A stretch of 64,000 nt of DNA from an uncultured Lachnospiraceae bacterium (GTDB taxonomy: Bacteria > Bacillota > Clostridia > Lachnospirales > Lachnospiraceae), in NCBI GenBank assembly GCA_947173495.1, contig CAMWFQ010000015.1, positions 1 through 64,000 on the forward strand, given 5' to 3'. A model generated the notes under the pieces. That model made no database searches. It saw nothing but the letters and a program-made list of their open reading frames with translations, and was not told the origin of the DNA. Below, piece after piece: positions 32,470-41,650 of this stretch (positions within the stretch are counted from its first letter, which is position 1; the number at the start of each line of letters is the position of its first letter). Made by a program: the position numbers and the translations under genes.

Positions 32470-33351
32470 ATGAATAAAAAATGGAACTGGAAGAATTTCC
32501 CACTGGCATTTTTACTTGCTCTCTTTGCAGTTATATGTATCCTGCCCTTCTGGCTGGTTCTGGCAGGCTCTCTTACCGGGGAGGAGGAGATCATGACCTA
32601 TGGCTACAGCCTGTTTCCCCGGAAGGTGGATGTTACGGCTTACCGGATTCTGCTGAGCGATATGGGACGGATCCTGAACGGGTATAAAATCTCGCTGATC
32701 GTCACCGTGGCCGGGACAGCCTTATGCGTATTTGTGGTTGCCCTTGCCGCGTGGCCGATCTCCCAGGAACGGGTGAAATATCACAGCTTTTTAAACTTTT
32801 TCGTGCTGTTTACCATGCTCTTCAGCGGCGGCATGGTGCCCTGGTTTATTGTCTGCCGCAACATGCTGCACCTCACAGATAGTATCTGGGCATTGATTCT
32901 GCCCTATCTGGCCAATGCCTGGTATATTTTTCTGGTGCGCAATTATTATAAGGGGATTCCGGTGGAGCTGGTGGAGGCGGCCAAGATCGATGGGGCCGGG
33001 GAATATCTGATCTTTTTCAGGATCATCTTTCCCTTATCCAAACCGGTGATCGCAACCATTTCCCTGTTTGCCTGCCTGAATTACTGGAACGACTGGTGGT
33101 TGGGGATTATGCTGATCGATGATGTGGCCATGCAGCCTTTGCAGCTCCTTCTGCGGACCATCACCTCCAACATCCAGTTTTTAAGCTCGGCAGGCAATGT
33201 AAACGCCATTGCCCAGGCAGCAGGCTCCATACCTTCAGAGGGCATCAAAATGGCAACCTGTATTGCGACCATAGGCCCCATCATACTGGTTTACCCTTTT
33301 GTTCAGAAGTACTTTGTCAAAGGAATTATGGTGGGAGCTGTAAAGGGCTAA
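32470..33351 (+). CDS. CUT1 sugar ABC transporter permease (YtcP-like)
   Basis: 293 residues with six membrane helices and the EAA loop ELVEAAKIDGAGEYLIFFRI. Ends with FVQKYFVKGIMVGAVKG, the usual C-terminus of YtcP/LplC-type permeases. Partner of the permease 11 bp upstream. SD AAGGAGGATC precedes the ATG. Confidence 0.92.
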   Translation: MNKKWNWKNFPLAFLLALFAVICILPFWLVLAGSLTGEEEIMTYGYSLFPRKVDVTAYRILLSDMGRILNGYKISLIVTVAGTALCVFVVALAAWPISQERVKYHSFLNFFVLFTMLFSGGMVPWFIVCRNMLHLTDSIWALILPYLANAWYIFLVRNYYKGIPVELVEAAKIDGAGEYLIFFRIIFPLSKPVIATISLFACLNYWNDWWLGIMLIDDVAMQPLQLLLRTITSNIQFLSSAGNVNAIAQAAGSIPSEGIKMATCIATIGPIILVYPFVQKYFVKGIMVGAVKG

Positions 33352-33355
33352 CGGT

Positions 33356-33392
33356 AAGGAATTTTGCTGCCTCTGCAGCATGTGGACAAAAC
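33356..33392 (+). repeat. Degenerate partial copy of the GC-rich repeat
   Basis: TAAGGAATTTTGCTGCCTCTGCAGCATGTGG resembles the central hairpin of the GC-rich repeat (compare AAGGAAATTTGCTGCTGACG at 10097). Both ends are missing. It lies between the permease and binding-protein genes. Confidence 0.45.
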
Positions 33393-33483
33393 GGAAAATT
33401 CTAAGGTCATTTCCTGTAAATGAGATCAGCCGGATTTGCCGGTTTATAAAAAAATAAGTATGCTAAGAAAAGGAGAGAAATTT

Positions 33484-35109
33484 ATGAGAAGAAGAAACAT
33501 TTTTCACAAAGCAGGTTCCAGGATTCTTGTGGCGGCTCTTGCCGCAGCACTGTGCGCAGGAGGGCTTATAGGGTGCGGATCCGGAGACGGCGGGGACAGC
33601 GCAGGAAGCAGCGGGGCGGATGCACAGGCAGGGGCAGAGGGAGCATCTTCCGAGACCTCATCCGAAGCCTCGACGGAGACGGCAGGCGCCGATCTTGAGC
33701 CGGTCACCTTAAAGCTCTGGTCCTGCTCCGACAAATATGCGGCCCAAGACGATATTCTTGCCAGATTCTGCGAGAAATACAGGGATCAGCTGAATATTGA
33801 GAAAATTGAATACAACTTTGTAAGCTTCGGGGACTATGAGGACAAAATGACCTCCCTGGCAGCAGGAGGAGATGATTTCGACGGGTTCTTTGTGGCGGAC
33901 TGGATGCTCTACTCCAAAATGGCCAATAAGGGGGCCTTCCTTCCCCTGAATGATCTGATGCAGCAATATGCGCCCACCCTTTATCAGACCTATCAGGACA
34001 ACGGCAGTCTTACCGCCTGCAGCATTGACGGACAGCTGGTGGCCCTGCCCTGGGTCAATGAAAAATCATCCAAGGCGATCCTTCTTTACAGAAAGGATCT
34101 GGCAGAGCAGTATGACGTCACGGTGAATGCGCTGGAGACCATAGAGGATCTGGATGCTTTTCTTACCGAAGCCCATGAAAAGGTGCCCAATATCACCACC
34201 TTTGAATCGGGATTCCCCAGGGGCAATACCTACAGCGACGTGCTTGCCATTTTAAATGCCAAATACGAGATGGATTCCATGAATTATCATATGCTCACCT
34301 TTGACCTGAATGCCGACGATGTGACGCTGGAACCCATTGAGCAGACGGAAATGTTCAAGGAGGCAGTCACATGGATGAAGAAGTGGTATGATCAGGGAAT
34401 CGTATCCAAAAACGAGCTCTCAGAGACGGATACCAAGATGTTTGAAAACGGCAAGACCTTTGCCAAGGTGGGGCTTATGGAAAATGCACAGCAGGGTGTT
34501 ACCTTCAATGTAAGCGATGCCGAATACGGCTGGGCGGAGCTGTATCCCGACGGAAAGTACCGCAAGGACTCTCCTCTGAACAATGCCTTTGCCATCAATA
34601 AGAATGCGGCCAACCCCGAGCGGCTTCTGATGCTCCTTGAGCTGCTCAATACAGATGAGGAAGCCTATGACATGTTTATGTATGGAGTGGAGGGCGAGAC
34701 CTATGTGAAGGACGAGAGCGGCGCTCTGCAGTATCCGGAAGGACAGGATGCCGCCACATCTACCTACCTGGGATGGTTTAACTGGCCCTTCGTGAGACAG
34801 CAGTTCAACAAGCCCTCGGGACTGATCACCCAGGAGGCCATGGATGCGGAGCACAAATGGCTTGAGAAGGAGAGCCTGATCGTATCGCCGCTTACCGGCT
34901 TTAATCCGGACACAGGCTCTATCAAGACAGAGCTGGCGCAGCGGGATCAGCTCTATGACGAGCAGGGAAAACTCCTCCTGGCAGGGATTACCGGCGGCGA
35001 TGATGTGGAGAGCGCCGTTCAGAAGTACATTGAGAGTCAGAAAAATGCAGGACTGGATGCGATCATGAGCTTTATGCAGGAAGAAGCGGATAAGTATGTG
35101 GGGAAATGA
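33484..35109 (+). CDS. CUT1 extracellular solute-binding lipoprotein
   Basis: 541 residues. Lipoprotein signal: a basic start (MRRRNIFHKAG), hydrophobic core and lipobox LIGC, with Cys22-23 region followed by a Gly/Ser/Glu-rich tether. The large size and the C-terminal LDAIMSFMQEEADKY fit LplA-type binding proteins (cluster with LplB/YtcP permeases). It captures the oligosaccharide outside the membrane. GGAGAG lies before ATG 33484; the upstream in-frame ATG at 33436 is less likely because the signal peptide starts at 33484. Confidence 0.92.
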   Translation: MRRRNIFHKAGSRILVAALAAALCAGGLIGCGSGDGGDSAGSSGADAQAGAEGASSETSSEASTETAGADLEPVTLKLWSCSDKYAAQDDILARFCEKYRDQLNIEKIEYNFVSFGDYEDKMTSLAAGGDDFDGFFVADWMLYSKMANKGAFLPLNDLMQQYAPTLYQTYQDNGSLTACSIDGQLVALPWVNEKSSKAILLYRKDLAEQYDVTVNALETIEDLDAFLTEAHEKVPNITTFESGFPRGNTYSDVLAILNAKYEMDSMNYHMLTFDLNADDVTLEPIEQTEMFKEAVTWMKKWYDQGIVSKNELSETDTKMFENGKTFAKVGLMENAQQGVTFNVSDAEYGWAELYPDGKYRKDSPLNNAFAINKNAANPERLLMLLELLNTDEEAYDMFMYGVEGETYVKDESGALQYPEGQDAATSTYLGWFNWPFVRQQFNKPSGLITQEAMDAEHKWLEKESLIVSPLTGFNPDTGSIKTELAQRDQLYDEQGKLLLAGITGGDDVESAVQKYIESQKNAGLDAIMSFMQEEADKYVGK

Positions 35110-35132
35110 TGTAAGATAAAATGGGTTAAAAA

Positions 35133-35153
35133 GGGGCTGCTGCAGCAGCCCTT
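35133..35153 (+). terminator. Hairpin terminator after the importer operon
   Basis: GGGCTGCTG and CAGCAGCCC (35134-35151) form a perfect 9-bp stem extended by A-T pairs, flanked by AAAA on the left and CTTTAGTTCCTCTTTT on the right. Works for the importer operon and perhaps the convergent kinase-like gene. Confidence 0.65.
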
Positions 35154-35189
35154 TAGTTCCTCTTTTATGTATTGGGGTTATTTTACAAG

Positions 35190-35744
35190 TCATTTTTTAT
35201 TCCCCATTTCTTTAGCAAATAAATATTTATCCTGCATAAGCGCTATAATGAAGTTCGTATTTTCATCAATGGGCTTTGTTCCATCAATCCGTATAACCGG
35301 GCATTTCAAAGACTTTACCCATTCTTCAACAGTATTCTCATTTCTGGATTCAACAAGGCGGAAAAATTTCTCTTCCTGCTCAAACAAATCCCCGCCTGAT
35401 AACATTCTACTACCAAACTTCTGAAAAGAGCGCTCTTTCACTCGTTGCAGTCTGATATCCCTTGGAACATCAAGCAATATGGCATACTGAAAAAAGGAAC
35501 ATAATTCTTCCCCATAATCTCCTTTAACAGAAGCAAGAATAAAGTTTTCATGTGTTCTTATCTCATCAAGCAAATGTTCCGCTACATCTTCACGCATACG
35601 TGGAGAAGCATATATATAATCAGGATTTGTTTTAGGAAAATACAAATTTTCAATATCTATAAAATGAAAATGCAGCTTCTCTGCAAGAGCTTTCCCAAGC
35701 GTACTCTTTCCGGCACCATTTAAACCACATACAATAATTCCCAT
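35190..35744 (-). CDS. P-loop kinase-like AAA protein
   Basis: 184 residues with an N-terminal Walker A GLNGAGKST and adenylate/shikimate-kinase-like order: HFIDIENLYF (substrate region), ILASVKGDYGEE and ILLDVPRDIRLQRVKERS (lid Arg). Probably a small-molecule or nucleotide kinase; substrate unknown. The gene is AT-rich compared with the flanking sugar clusters, suggesting separate acquisition. SD AAGGAG lies ahead of the ATG. Confidence 0.75.
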   Translation of the reverse strand: MGIIVCGLNGAGKSTLGKALAEKLHFHFIDIENLYFPKTNPDYIYASPRMREDVAEHLLDEIRTHENFILASVKGDYGEELCSFFQYAILLDVPRDIRLQRVKERSFQKFGSRMLSGGDLFEQEEKFFRLVESRNENTVEEWVKSLKCPVIRIDGTKPIDENTNFIIALMQDKYLFAKEMGNKK

Positions 35745-35845
35745 AAAATCTCCTTAAAAACTCCTGATTTTGCTACTACAAAATAAATCACATACTTTTA
35801 TACTTAAATTGTATATTTTCTATCGCTAAAAAGTGATATCATGGC

Positions 35846-36637
35846 TTAATCTGCACAGCAAGCTCTCCGGTACTCCCCGGGCGTCATCCCCACGAATTTC
35901 TTAAACTGCCTCATAAAGTGCAGATCGCTTTCATAGCCGCAGAAATCCGCAAGAGCACTGATACTCATACGGCTGTTTGACAGGTAATAGCGGGCCATTT
36001 TCAGCCGGGCATTGATCATATCCTGGCGGCAGGATATATCGAAAAACTGCCGGTAGAGATGCTGAAAGTAGGACAGACTTAAGGAAAGAGAAGCGGCAAG
36101 CTCCGGAACGGTGCGGGCGGCGGCGGGATCGTTGTAGATCTGGGTGCGCAGCCTGGAAAAGTCCGGGTAGTATTTTTGAATGCCGGGGGAAGCGGGGCTC
36201 CTTTTCAGTTCCTCCTGCAGGGAATAAAAGAAGATCCGCAGGAAGGCGTCCAGAATTTCCTCCCGGTGGGAGCAGGTAGTGTGATAGCAGTCCGACATCA
36301 TGCGGACATATTCCGACAGCTTATAAAAATCAAAAGGATACAGGATCCGGCACAGGGGAAGAGAGAGTACTTCCGAAAGGGCCGGATCCTTTTTGTCGGG
36401 AACAAAATGGATCCAGTCGTCATTATATCCGGTCACGTCACAGCCGTAATGAATATAGGTATGGGGAGGAAAAATGAGCACAGCGTTGGGGCGTACCACA
36501 TGACGCTTCCCATCCAGTTCTACCCAGGCATCGCGCTTGATGAGCAGAATAAGATAGTCGGGAAGACCCGGATTGTGTTCGATATTGCATGGGATGGGGT
36601 GATGGGAATCGTGTCCGCAGCTGTTTATGGTGAACAT
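35846..36637 (-). CDS. AraC-family regulator of the GH88-GH28-GH43 cluster
   Basis: 263 residues: N-terminal cupin (LPDYLILLIKRDAWVELDGK, AVLIFPPHTYIHYG) and a C-terminal AraC domain (TVPELAASLSLSLSYFQHLY and MSISALADFCGYESDLHFMR, QFKKFVGMTPGEYRR). Divergent from the pectin-type glycosidase operon with a long palindromic spacer between. Likely activates that operon upon binding a sugar (inference). Confidence 0.88.
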   Translation of the reverse strand: MFTINSCGHDSHHPIPCNIEHNPGLPDYLILLIKRDAWVELDGKRHVVRPNAVLIFPPHTYIHYGCDVTGYNDDWIHFVPDKKDPALSEVLSLPLCRILYPFDFYKLSEYVRMMSDCYHTTCSHREEILDAFLRIFFYSLQEELKRSPASPGIQKYYPDFSRLRTQIYNDPAAARTVPELAASLSLSLSYFQHLYRQFFDISCRQDMINARLKMARYYLSNSRMSISALADFCGYESDLHFMRQFKKFVGMTPGEYRRACCAD

Positions 36638-36813
36638 GAAAGGCTCCTTTCTGTACCTTTTTCCTTACGGAAGGTCTTGCGTATGGCAGGTGCCTGAGCA
36701 TAAAAAAGCAGATTATGTCAGTTTGTTTGCATTGTAGGATATTGCGGGGAGAATGTCAAATGGGTATGATGGAAAATGCATCCGGAGTGGTTTTGAGGCG
36801 ATGAGAGAGGGAC

Positions 36814-36965
36814 GCTGGGGGAAGGTGAATATTCCAGCGTCGCCGCGCTTTCGCTCCGTGAAAAACGTAGCATCACTAAACTCGAGAGTTGCAAGCAACT
36901 CTTGACCTCGTTAAGTGATGACGTTTTTCAAGGGGCTCCTTTTGGAATATTCACCTTCCCCCAGC
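36814..36965. repeat. 152-bp nested palindrome
   Basis: Outer arms of 23 bp are perfect (36814-36836 and 36943-36965). Inside are TGAAAAACGT...CATCACT (36859-36877) against AGTGATGACGTTTTTCA, and a central AGAGTTGC-AA-GCAACTCT (36885-36902). The whole segment can fold as one long stem or DNA cruciform. It contains no ORF and no transposase. It could be a small non-autonomous element or a bidirectional terminator. Confidence 0.75.
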
Positions 36966-36978
36966 TGTGCTCTGGTTG

Positions 36979-37018
36979 ACTGCTATAGTAAGTCGAATAT
37001 GTGGTTTACTATAGCAGT
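36979..37018. promoter_or_regulatory. 13-bp inverted repeat, probable operator of the GH88 operon
   Basis: ACTGCTATAGTAA (36979-36991) and TTACTATAGCAGT (37006-37018) are exact reverse complements with a 14-bp spacer. A TTGACT (36976-36981) overlaps the left arm. Place and symmetry suggest a regulator site and promoter region for the glycosidase operon; no full -10 was identified with confidence. Confidence 0.55.
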
Positions 37019-37048
37019 AGGAGTGTGATGAGTGGAGAAGGAGAAAAG

Positions 37049-37142
37049 ATTGAAAATTAAAATTTTCAATCGCGAGATTTGTGTCTGCGCGCTGCTTGCC
37101 ACAAACTCGTCATGCGCAGAAAGCAGCGCAGAAATGAGGAAA
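37049..37142 (+). ncRNA. Structured 5'-leader element, copy B (upstream of GH88)
   Basis: 94-nt short form. P1, P2 and the pseudoknot strands are identical to copy A, but the 43-nt middle part with P4 and P5 is replaced by CATGCGCAG. The 34-nt difference is not a multiple of three. GCGCTGCTT in the P2 loop pairs with AAGCAGCGC at 37120-37129, followed by the SD GAGG (37136-37139). A TTG at 37050, preceded by AAGGAG, opens a frame that here runs into GH88. Confidence 0.6.
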
Positions 37143-37145
37143 AGA

Positions 37146-38297
37146 ATGGAAGATCATAAGGTATGGGCGGAAGGTGTACTTGACAAGGTACGGGAAAAAA
37201 TGGAGTGGGTGAGTGAGAAGAATCGGGATAAGATTCCTTATACGACAGATGAGAACGGGGATTATGATGACAGGTCGGATGAGAGCAGGATATGGAGTCC
37301 GGACGATGGGCTGAACTGGTGGACCAACGGGTTCTGGGGCGGTATCATGTGGCTTTTGTATCAGGACACGGGGAAAGAGCGGTATGCGGAGATTGCCAGG
37401 GTATCGGAACGAAAGCTGGAGAAGTGTTTTGAGATGTATTATGGGCTTCATCATGACGTGGGATTTATGCTTCTTCCAACGGTGGTGGCGGACTATCGGC
37501 TCACCGGTAATGAGAAGGCAAAGAGGATCGCCATGCATGGGGCGAATCTGCTGGCGGGAAGGTTTAATCCTGCGGGGAATTTTATCCGGGCCTGGAATCA
37601 GGTAGAGGGAAGCGATACCAGAGGGTGGGCGATTATTGACTGCATGTTCAATATTTCCCTGCTGTACTGGGCCTCAGAGGAAAGCAGCGATCCCAGATTC
37701 CGCCAGATTGCCATGCGTCATGCGGACACGGTACTTGCAAATTTCATCCGTCCGGATGGATCCGTCTGTCATATTGTGGAGTTTGATCCGGAGACGGGAG
37801 AGAGGGTGAAAAGCCACGGCGGACAGGGATATGGGGAAGGATCCTCCTGGACCAGAGGACAGGGCTGGGCAGTGTACGGATTCGCCAACAGCTATGCTCA
37901 TACAGGGAAGCAGGAGTATCTGGATGCGGCGAAACGCTGCGCCCATTATTGTATTGCCGCTCTGCCGGAGAGCGGGATTGTGCCGGTGGATTTCCGGCAG
38001 CCCCCGGAACCTGCCTGGGAGGATTCCTGCGGTGCCTGCGTGATTGCAGGCGGACTCCTGGAGATCGCGAGGCATGTGCCGGAGGCGGAAAAGGAACTAT
38101 ATGTCCGGGCGGCGGTAAAGATCCTGAAAGCCATCGCGGACACCAGAGCGGACTTTGGCAGGGGATGCGATGCCATTGTACAGAACTGCAGCGGAGCCTA
38201 TCACAGCCCGGAGCATCACTTTACCATGGTGTATGCGGATTACTTCTTCATGGAGGCGCTGTATAAGCTGACGGGAACGGGGATTTTGATCTGGTAG
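37146..38297 (+). CDS. GH88 unsaturated glucuronyl/galacturonyl hydrolase
   Basis: 383 residues, an (alpha/alpha)6 enzyme. His102-His103-Asp104 (LHHDVGF) and Asp165 (IIDCMFN) are 61 residues apart, the same spacing as the catalytic pair Asp88 and Asp149 of Bacillus UGL. WWTNGFWGG and GGQGYGEGSSWTRGQGWA are family signatures. It removes the unsaturated uronic acid left by polysaccharide lyases. The frame is open from 37032 through the leader element, but the SD GAGG 6 nt before ATG 37146 and the family N-terminus support this start. First gene of a three-glycosidase operon. Confidence 0.92.
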   Translation: MEDHKVWAEGVLDKVREKMEWVSEKNRDKIPYTTDENGDYDDRSDESRIWSPDDGLNWWTNGFWGGIMWLLYQDTGKERYAEIARVSERKLEKCFEMYYGLHHDVGFMLLPTVVADYRLTGNEKAKRIAMHGANLLAGRFNPAGNFIRAWNQVEGSDTRGWAIIDCMFNISLLYWASEESSDPRFRQIAMRHADTVLANFIRPDGSVCHIVEFDPETGERVKSHGGQGYGEGSSWTRGQGWAVYGFANSYAHTGKQEYLDAAKRCAHYCIAALPESGIVPVDFRQPPEPAWEDSCGACVIAGGLLEIARHVPEAEKELYVRAAVKILKAIADTRADFGRGCDAIVQNCSGAYHSPEHHFTMVYADYFFMEALYKLTGTGILIW

Positions 38298-38326
38298 GCA
38301 AAAGGCTGCGCGAAAGGAACGGGAAA

Positions 38327-39793
38327 ATGGTTATTAACATACTTGATCAGGGAGCAAAAGGCGATGGAAAAACAATCAATACCCGAAAGATTCAAAGAGC
38401 GGTAGATCTGTGCCATGAGGCGGGAGGAGGAAGAGTAGTGATCCCCGCCGGGATATTCGTCAGCGGAACCTTCCGTCTGAAAAGTCATGTGACCCTGGAG
38501 CTGGCCGAGGGAGCAGTGCTGAAGGCCAGTCCGGACATCCGGGATTATACGGCGGATACCCATCACAACCGGTACCGCAATGAGGAGGCGCTCGACAGGT
38601 GTTTCATCTATGCCCAGGATCAGGAAAATATCGGGATCACGGGGAGAGGAGAGATCGATGGAAGCGCGGAGGCATTTCCCAACGCGGAGACGTGCGGCAC
38701 AGAAGTATCCGGCGCGGAGAGGTACGGTGCGGGGGCATCCGACAGGGAAGCGCTCCATACAAAGATCGCCTATCGTCCCATGATGCTTCGGTTTCTGCGG
38801 TGCAAAAACATCCGCATAGACGGAGTGAGGCTTTTCCAGTCGGCATCCTGGACAGCCGCTTTTCTGGATTCTTCTTATATCTGGGTGAGCCGGGTGCATA
38901 TTTTCAACGACAGGAGATATAACGGAGACGGACTGGATTTTGATGGGTGCGCCCATGTTTTTGTGGAGGGCTGCAGTATTACAGGAACAGATGATAACCT
39001 GTGTCTGCAGGCCGGCAGCAGGAAATATCCGGTTAAGGATATTCATATCAGCAATTGCGAATTTTCCTCCCTTTGTGCCGGAATCCGCATCGGACTCAAA
39101 TCCATAGGAGACATTTATAATGTGGTCATCAGCAACTGTACCATGAACAGGGTGTGGAGGGAAGGCATCAAGATCGAATGTACCGAGGGCGGGAAAATTT
39201 CCGATATTGCGGTTCAGAATGTGGTAATGCGGGATGTATCCCGTCCGATTTTTGTGATTTTGAACAACCGGTTTGAACCGGAGGATTACGGGAGCTCTCT
39301 TGAGCTTTCAGCAACGCCTTCCATTGGCAGGATGGAGAATCTGATATTTTCAAACATCATCGCGACAGATTCGGAAGAGATGAAGCGCACACACTTCCGG
39401 TTCGGCAGCGATATTATGGGGGAACCGAAATTTGGAGGGATCCGGATAGATGCGGAAAAAGATCATCCGATCAGAGGACTTTCCATGGAGCATATCAGAT
39501 ACCGCAGCATCGGGGGCGTAAAAAAGACGGATATTCCACAGGAGTATCCCGAAGTGAAGGACCGGCTGGCTTATCCTGCAGAAAAGGGATCGGAAAACTA
39601 CTATCCGGACTGGAGCAGGGCAGCCTTCCTGGATATCCGCAATGTCAGGGAACTTTATTTGTCCGATATACAGTTCTCCTCTATAGAACCGGATGAGAGG
39701 AGGGCAGTTTATGTGGAGGGCTGCAGAGTGCTGAAGCAGGAAATCTTTTTTACAGAGCAGTCAGACGGAGGGAATGAAACAACATATTGCTGA
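38327..39793 (+). CDS. GH28 polygalacturonase-family hydrolase
   Basis: 488 residues, right-handed beta-helix without signal peptide. Catalytic aspartates: Asp201/Asp204 in NGDGLDFDG and Asp222-Asp223 in GTDDN. The opening DQGAKGDGKTINTRKIQRAV and VVIPAGIFVSGTFRLKSHV are typical of bacterial GH28 exo-acting enzymes. Residues about 118-144 (ETCGTEVSGAERYGAGASD) form a small glycine-rich insertion between beta-coils. Acts on pectic oligogalacturonides or rhamnogalacturonan fragments. 29 bp after GH88. Confidence 0.88.
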   Translation: MVINILDQGAKGDGKTINTRKIQRAVDLCHEAGGGRVVIPAGIFVSGTFRLKSHVTLELAEGAVLKASPDIRDYTADTHHNRYRNEEALDRCFIYAQDQENIGITGRGEIDGSAEAFPNAETCGTEVSGAERYGAGASDREALHTKIAYRPMMLRFLRCKNIRIDGVRLFQSASWTAAFLDSSYIWVSRVHIFNDRRYNGDGLDFDGCAHVFVEGCSITGTDDNLCLQAGSRKYPVKDIHISNCEFSSLCAGIRIGLKSIGDIYNVVISNCTMNRVWREGIKIECTEGGKISDIAVQNVVMRDVSRPIFVILNNRFEPEDYGSSLELSATPSIGRMENLIFSNIIATDSEEMKRTHFRFGSDIMGEPKFGGIRIDAEKDHPIRGLSMEHIRYRSIGGVKKTDIPQEYPEVKDRLAYPAEKGSENYYPDWSRAAFLDIRNVRELYLSDIQFSSIEPDERRAVYVEGCRVLKQEIFFTEQSDGGNETTYC

Positions 39794-39815
39794 TTACAGA
39801 GAAAGGAATTACGAC

Positions 39816-41600
39816 ATGAACGATCAAATCCAAAATCCCATACTGCGGGGCTTTCACCCGGATCCGTCCATCATCCGGGTGGAGGATGACTATTATATTG
39901 CCACATCCACCTTTGAGTGGTGGCCGGGCGTGCGGCTGCACCACTCCCGGGACTTAAAGCACTGGGAGCTGATCGAATATCCCTTAAACCGGATTTCCCA
40001 GCTGGATCTGCGGGGAGTGGGTCCTTCCCAGGGAGTGTGGGCCCCATGCCTGACCTATGATCAGGGGACCTTTTATCTGGTGTATACCATCGTGAAGGCT
40101 TTTTACTGCAATATGTACGACACGGAAAATTATCTGGTGACAGCGAAGAATATTCACGGACCCTGGTCGGATCCCATAGCCCTTAACAATTTCGGATTTG
40201 ACCCTTCTCTGTTTCACGATCAGGACGGGCGAAAATACATGGTGAGCATGGTGACGGACCACAGAGTGCCGAAGAAGTACGCGGGGCGGCTGGTTCTGCA
40301 GGAGTACGATCCGGTAAAAAAGGCCATGACGGGGCCGGTGAAGGATATCTATCAGGCGGATAAAATCTTTCTGGAGGGACCGCATATTTTCAGGAGAAAG
40401 GACTGGTATTATCTGTTTGCGGCGGACACCGGAACGGGAGAGGCCCACGGACAGACTATCCTCCGTTCCAAAGATGTCTGGGGACCTTATGAAATGTTCC
40501 GGGCTGATTTTATGTACAGGCAGGAGGAAGGAGAGGCTTATTCCATCCTCACCAGCAGGCATCATGAGGACATTTTGCTGCAGAAAAGCGGACACTGTGA
40601 TCTGGTGGAGACCAGGGAGGGAGAATGGTATGCCGTCCACCTGTGCGGAAGACCATCCGGGGATCGGAACCCCGGGGACGCCGGACGTTTTCCCAGGAGC
40701 CGCCGTTATATGCTGGGCAGGGAAACCGCTATCCAGAAAATGAGGTGGACAGAGGACGACTGGCTGGTTCTGGATGCCGGAGGCAATACCCCTCAGGATC
40801 AGGTGGAGATGCCGAAGGGGCTGCGGACGGATACAGGGAAGGAAGGTAAGACAGGAGGGAAGGAGACGGACGCCGGGAAGGAAAGCTTCGCAGAGAAGAG
40901 CAGCGCGGCAGATCGGAAGACAGAGGACAGACGTCAGGCCGATACGATACGGAGGGAGGAACGCGGAACCGGGCTCACAAGAGATGATTTCGATACCTCG
41001 ATTCTGAATCCGGATTATCAGTCTCTGCGGATTCCCATGGATGAACAGTATCTTTCCCTGACAGAGCGTCCGGGCTGGCTTCGGATGTACGGACGGAGCG
41101 GCCTTTCCTCCCGCTTTTCCCAGACGCTGATTGCCAGAAGAATGACACAGTATTATATGGAAGCCTCTGCCTGCATGGAATTTGAACCGGAGATCTTCAA
41201 GCAGATGGCAGGGCTGATTTTTATGTACGATACGGACAATTATCTCTATCTGCATGTGTCAAGGGATGAGGATGCGGGCAAATGCATTACGCTGCTGAAG
41301 GCGGAGAATAAGAAGTATGAGTATCTGACAGATTATCTTCCGCTCCGGGAGAGAGAGGCTGTTACGCTGAAGCTGGAGACAGAGGATCACTGGGTACAGT
41401 TCTGGTATGCCTGCGGCACAGAGCCGCTTAAAAAAATCGGGCCGGTGGTGAATGCGGGATTTCTCTCCGATGAAGCCTGTGAGGAAGGGTGGTTTACCGG
41501 CGCCATGTTCGGCATCTGCTGCCAGGATCTGACCGGATTTGGAAAACGGGCGGATTTTGATTACTTTGAGGTGAGGGAGAGGCAGACAACAGAAGGATAG
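39816..41600 (+). CDS. GH43 beta-xylosidase/arabinofuranosidase with a charged internal linker
   Basis: 594 residues. Five-bladed propeller with catalytic Asp16 (HPDPS), Asp129 (FGFDPSLF) and Glu187 (FLEGPH); C-terminal concanavalin-like beta-sandwich from about 387 (YLSLTERPGWLRM). The pair matches the GH43 subfamily of cytoplasmic beta-xylosidases. Residues about 338-386 are a charged low-complexity linker (TDTGKEGKTGGKETDAGK and following), much longer than usual. Start is ATG 39816 with AAAGGA; the earlier in-frame ATG at 39774 overlaps GH28. Third gene of the operon. Confidence 0.9.
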   Translation: MNDQIQNPILRGFHPDPSIIRVEDDYYIATSTFEWWPGVRLHHSRDLKHWELIEYPLNRISQLDLRGVGPSQGVWAPCLTYDQGTFYLVYTIVKAFYCNMYDTENYLVTAKNIHGPWSDPIALNNFGFDPSLFHDQDGRKYMVSMVTDHRVPKKYAGRLVLQEYDPVKKAMTGPVKDIYQADKIFLEGPHIFRRKDWYYLFAADTGTGEAHGQTILRSKDVWGPYEMFRADFMYRQEEGEAYSILTSRHHEDILLQKSGHCDLVETREGEWYAVHLCGRPSGDRNPGDAGRFPRSRRYMLGRETAIQKMRWTEDDWLVLDAGGNTPQDQVEMPKGLRTDTGKEGKTGGKETDAGKESFAEKSSAADRKTEDRRQADTIRREERGTGLTRDDFDTSILNPDYQSLRIPMDEQYLSLTERPGWLRMYGRSGLSSRFSQTLIARRMTQYYMEASACMEFEPEIFKQMAGLIFMYDTDNYLYLHVSRDEDAGKCITLLKAENKKYEYLTDYLPLREREAVTLKLETEDHWVQFWYACGTEPLKKIGPVVNAGFLSDEACEEGWFTGAMFGICCQDLTGFGKRADFDYFEVRERQTTEG

Positions 41601-41650
41601 GAAACATTAATCGTGAGACGGGCTTTCCTTAGAGCGGGAGGGCCCTTGTT
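41601..41650. other. Short spacer after GH43
   Basis: Holds no gene. The short GC-rich inverted sequence GCGGGAGGGCCC lies near 41635. No clear terminator T-run. Confidence 0.3.

Noticed and set aside
39984..41255. Minus-strand open frame of 423 codons
   Set aside because: Shadow of the GH43 gene with its catalytic Asp/Glu motifs; no SD or family resemblance on the minus strand.
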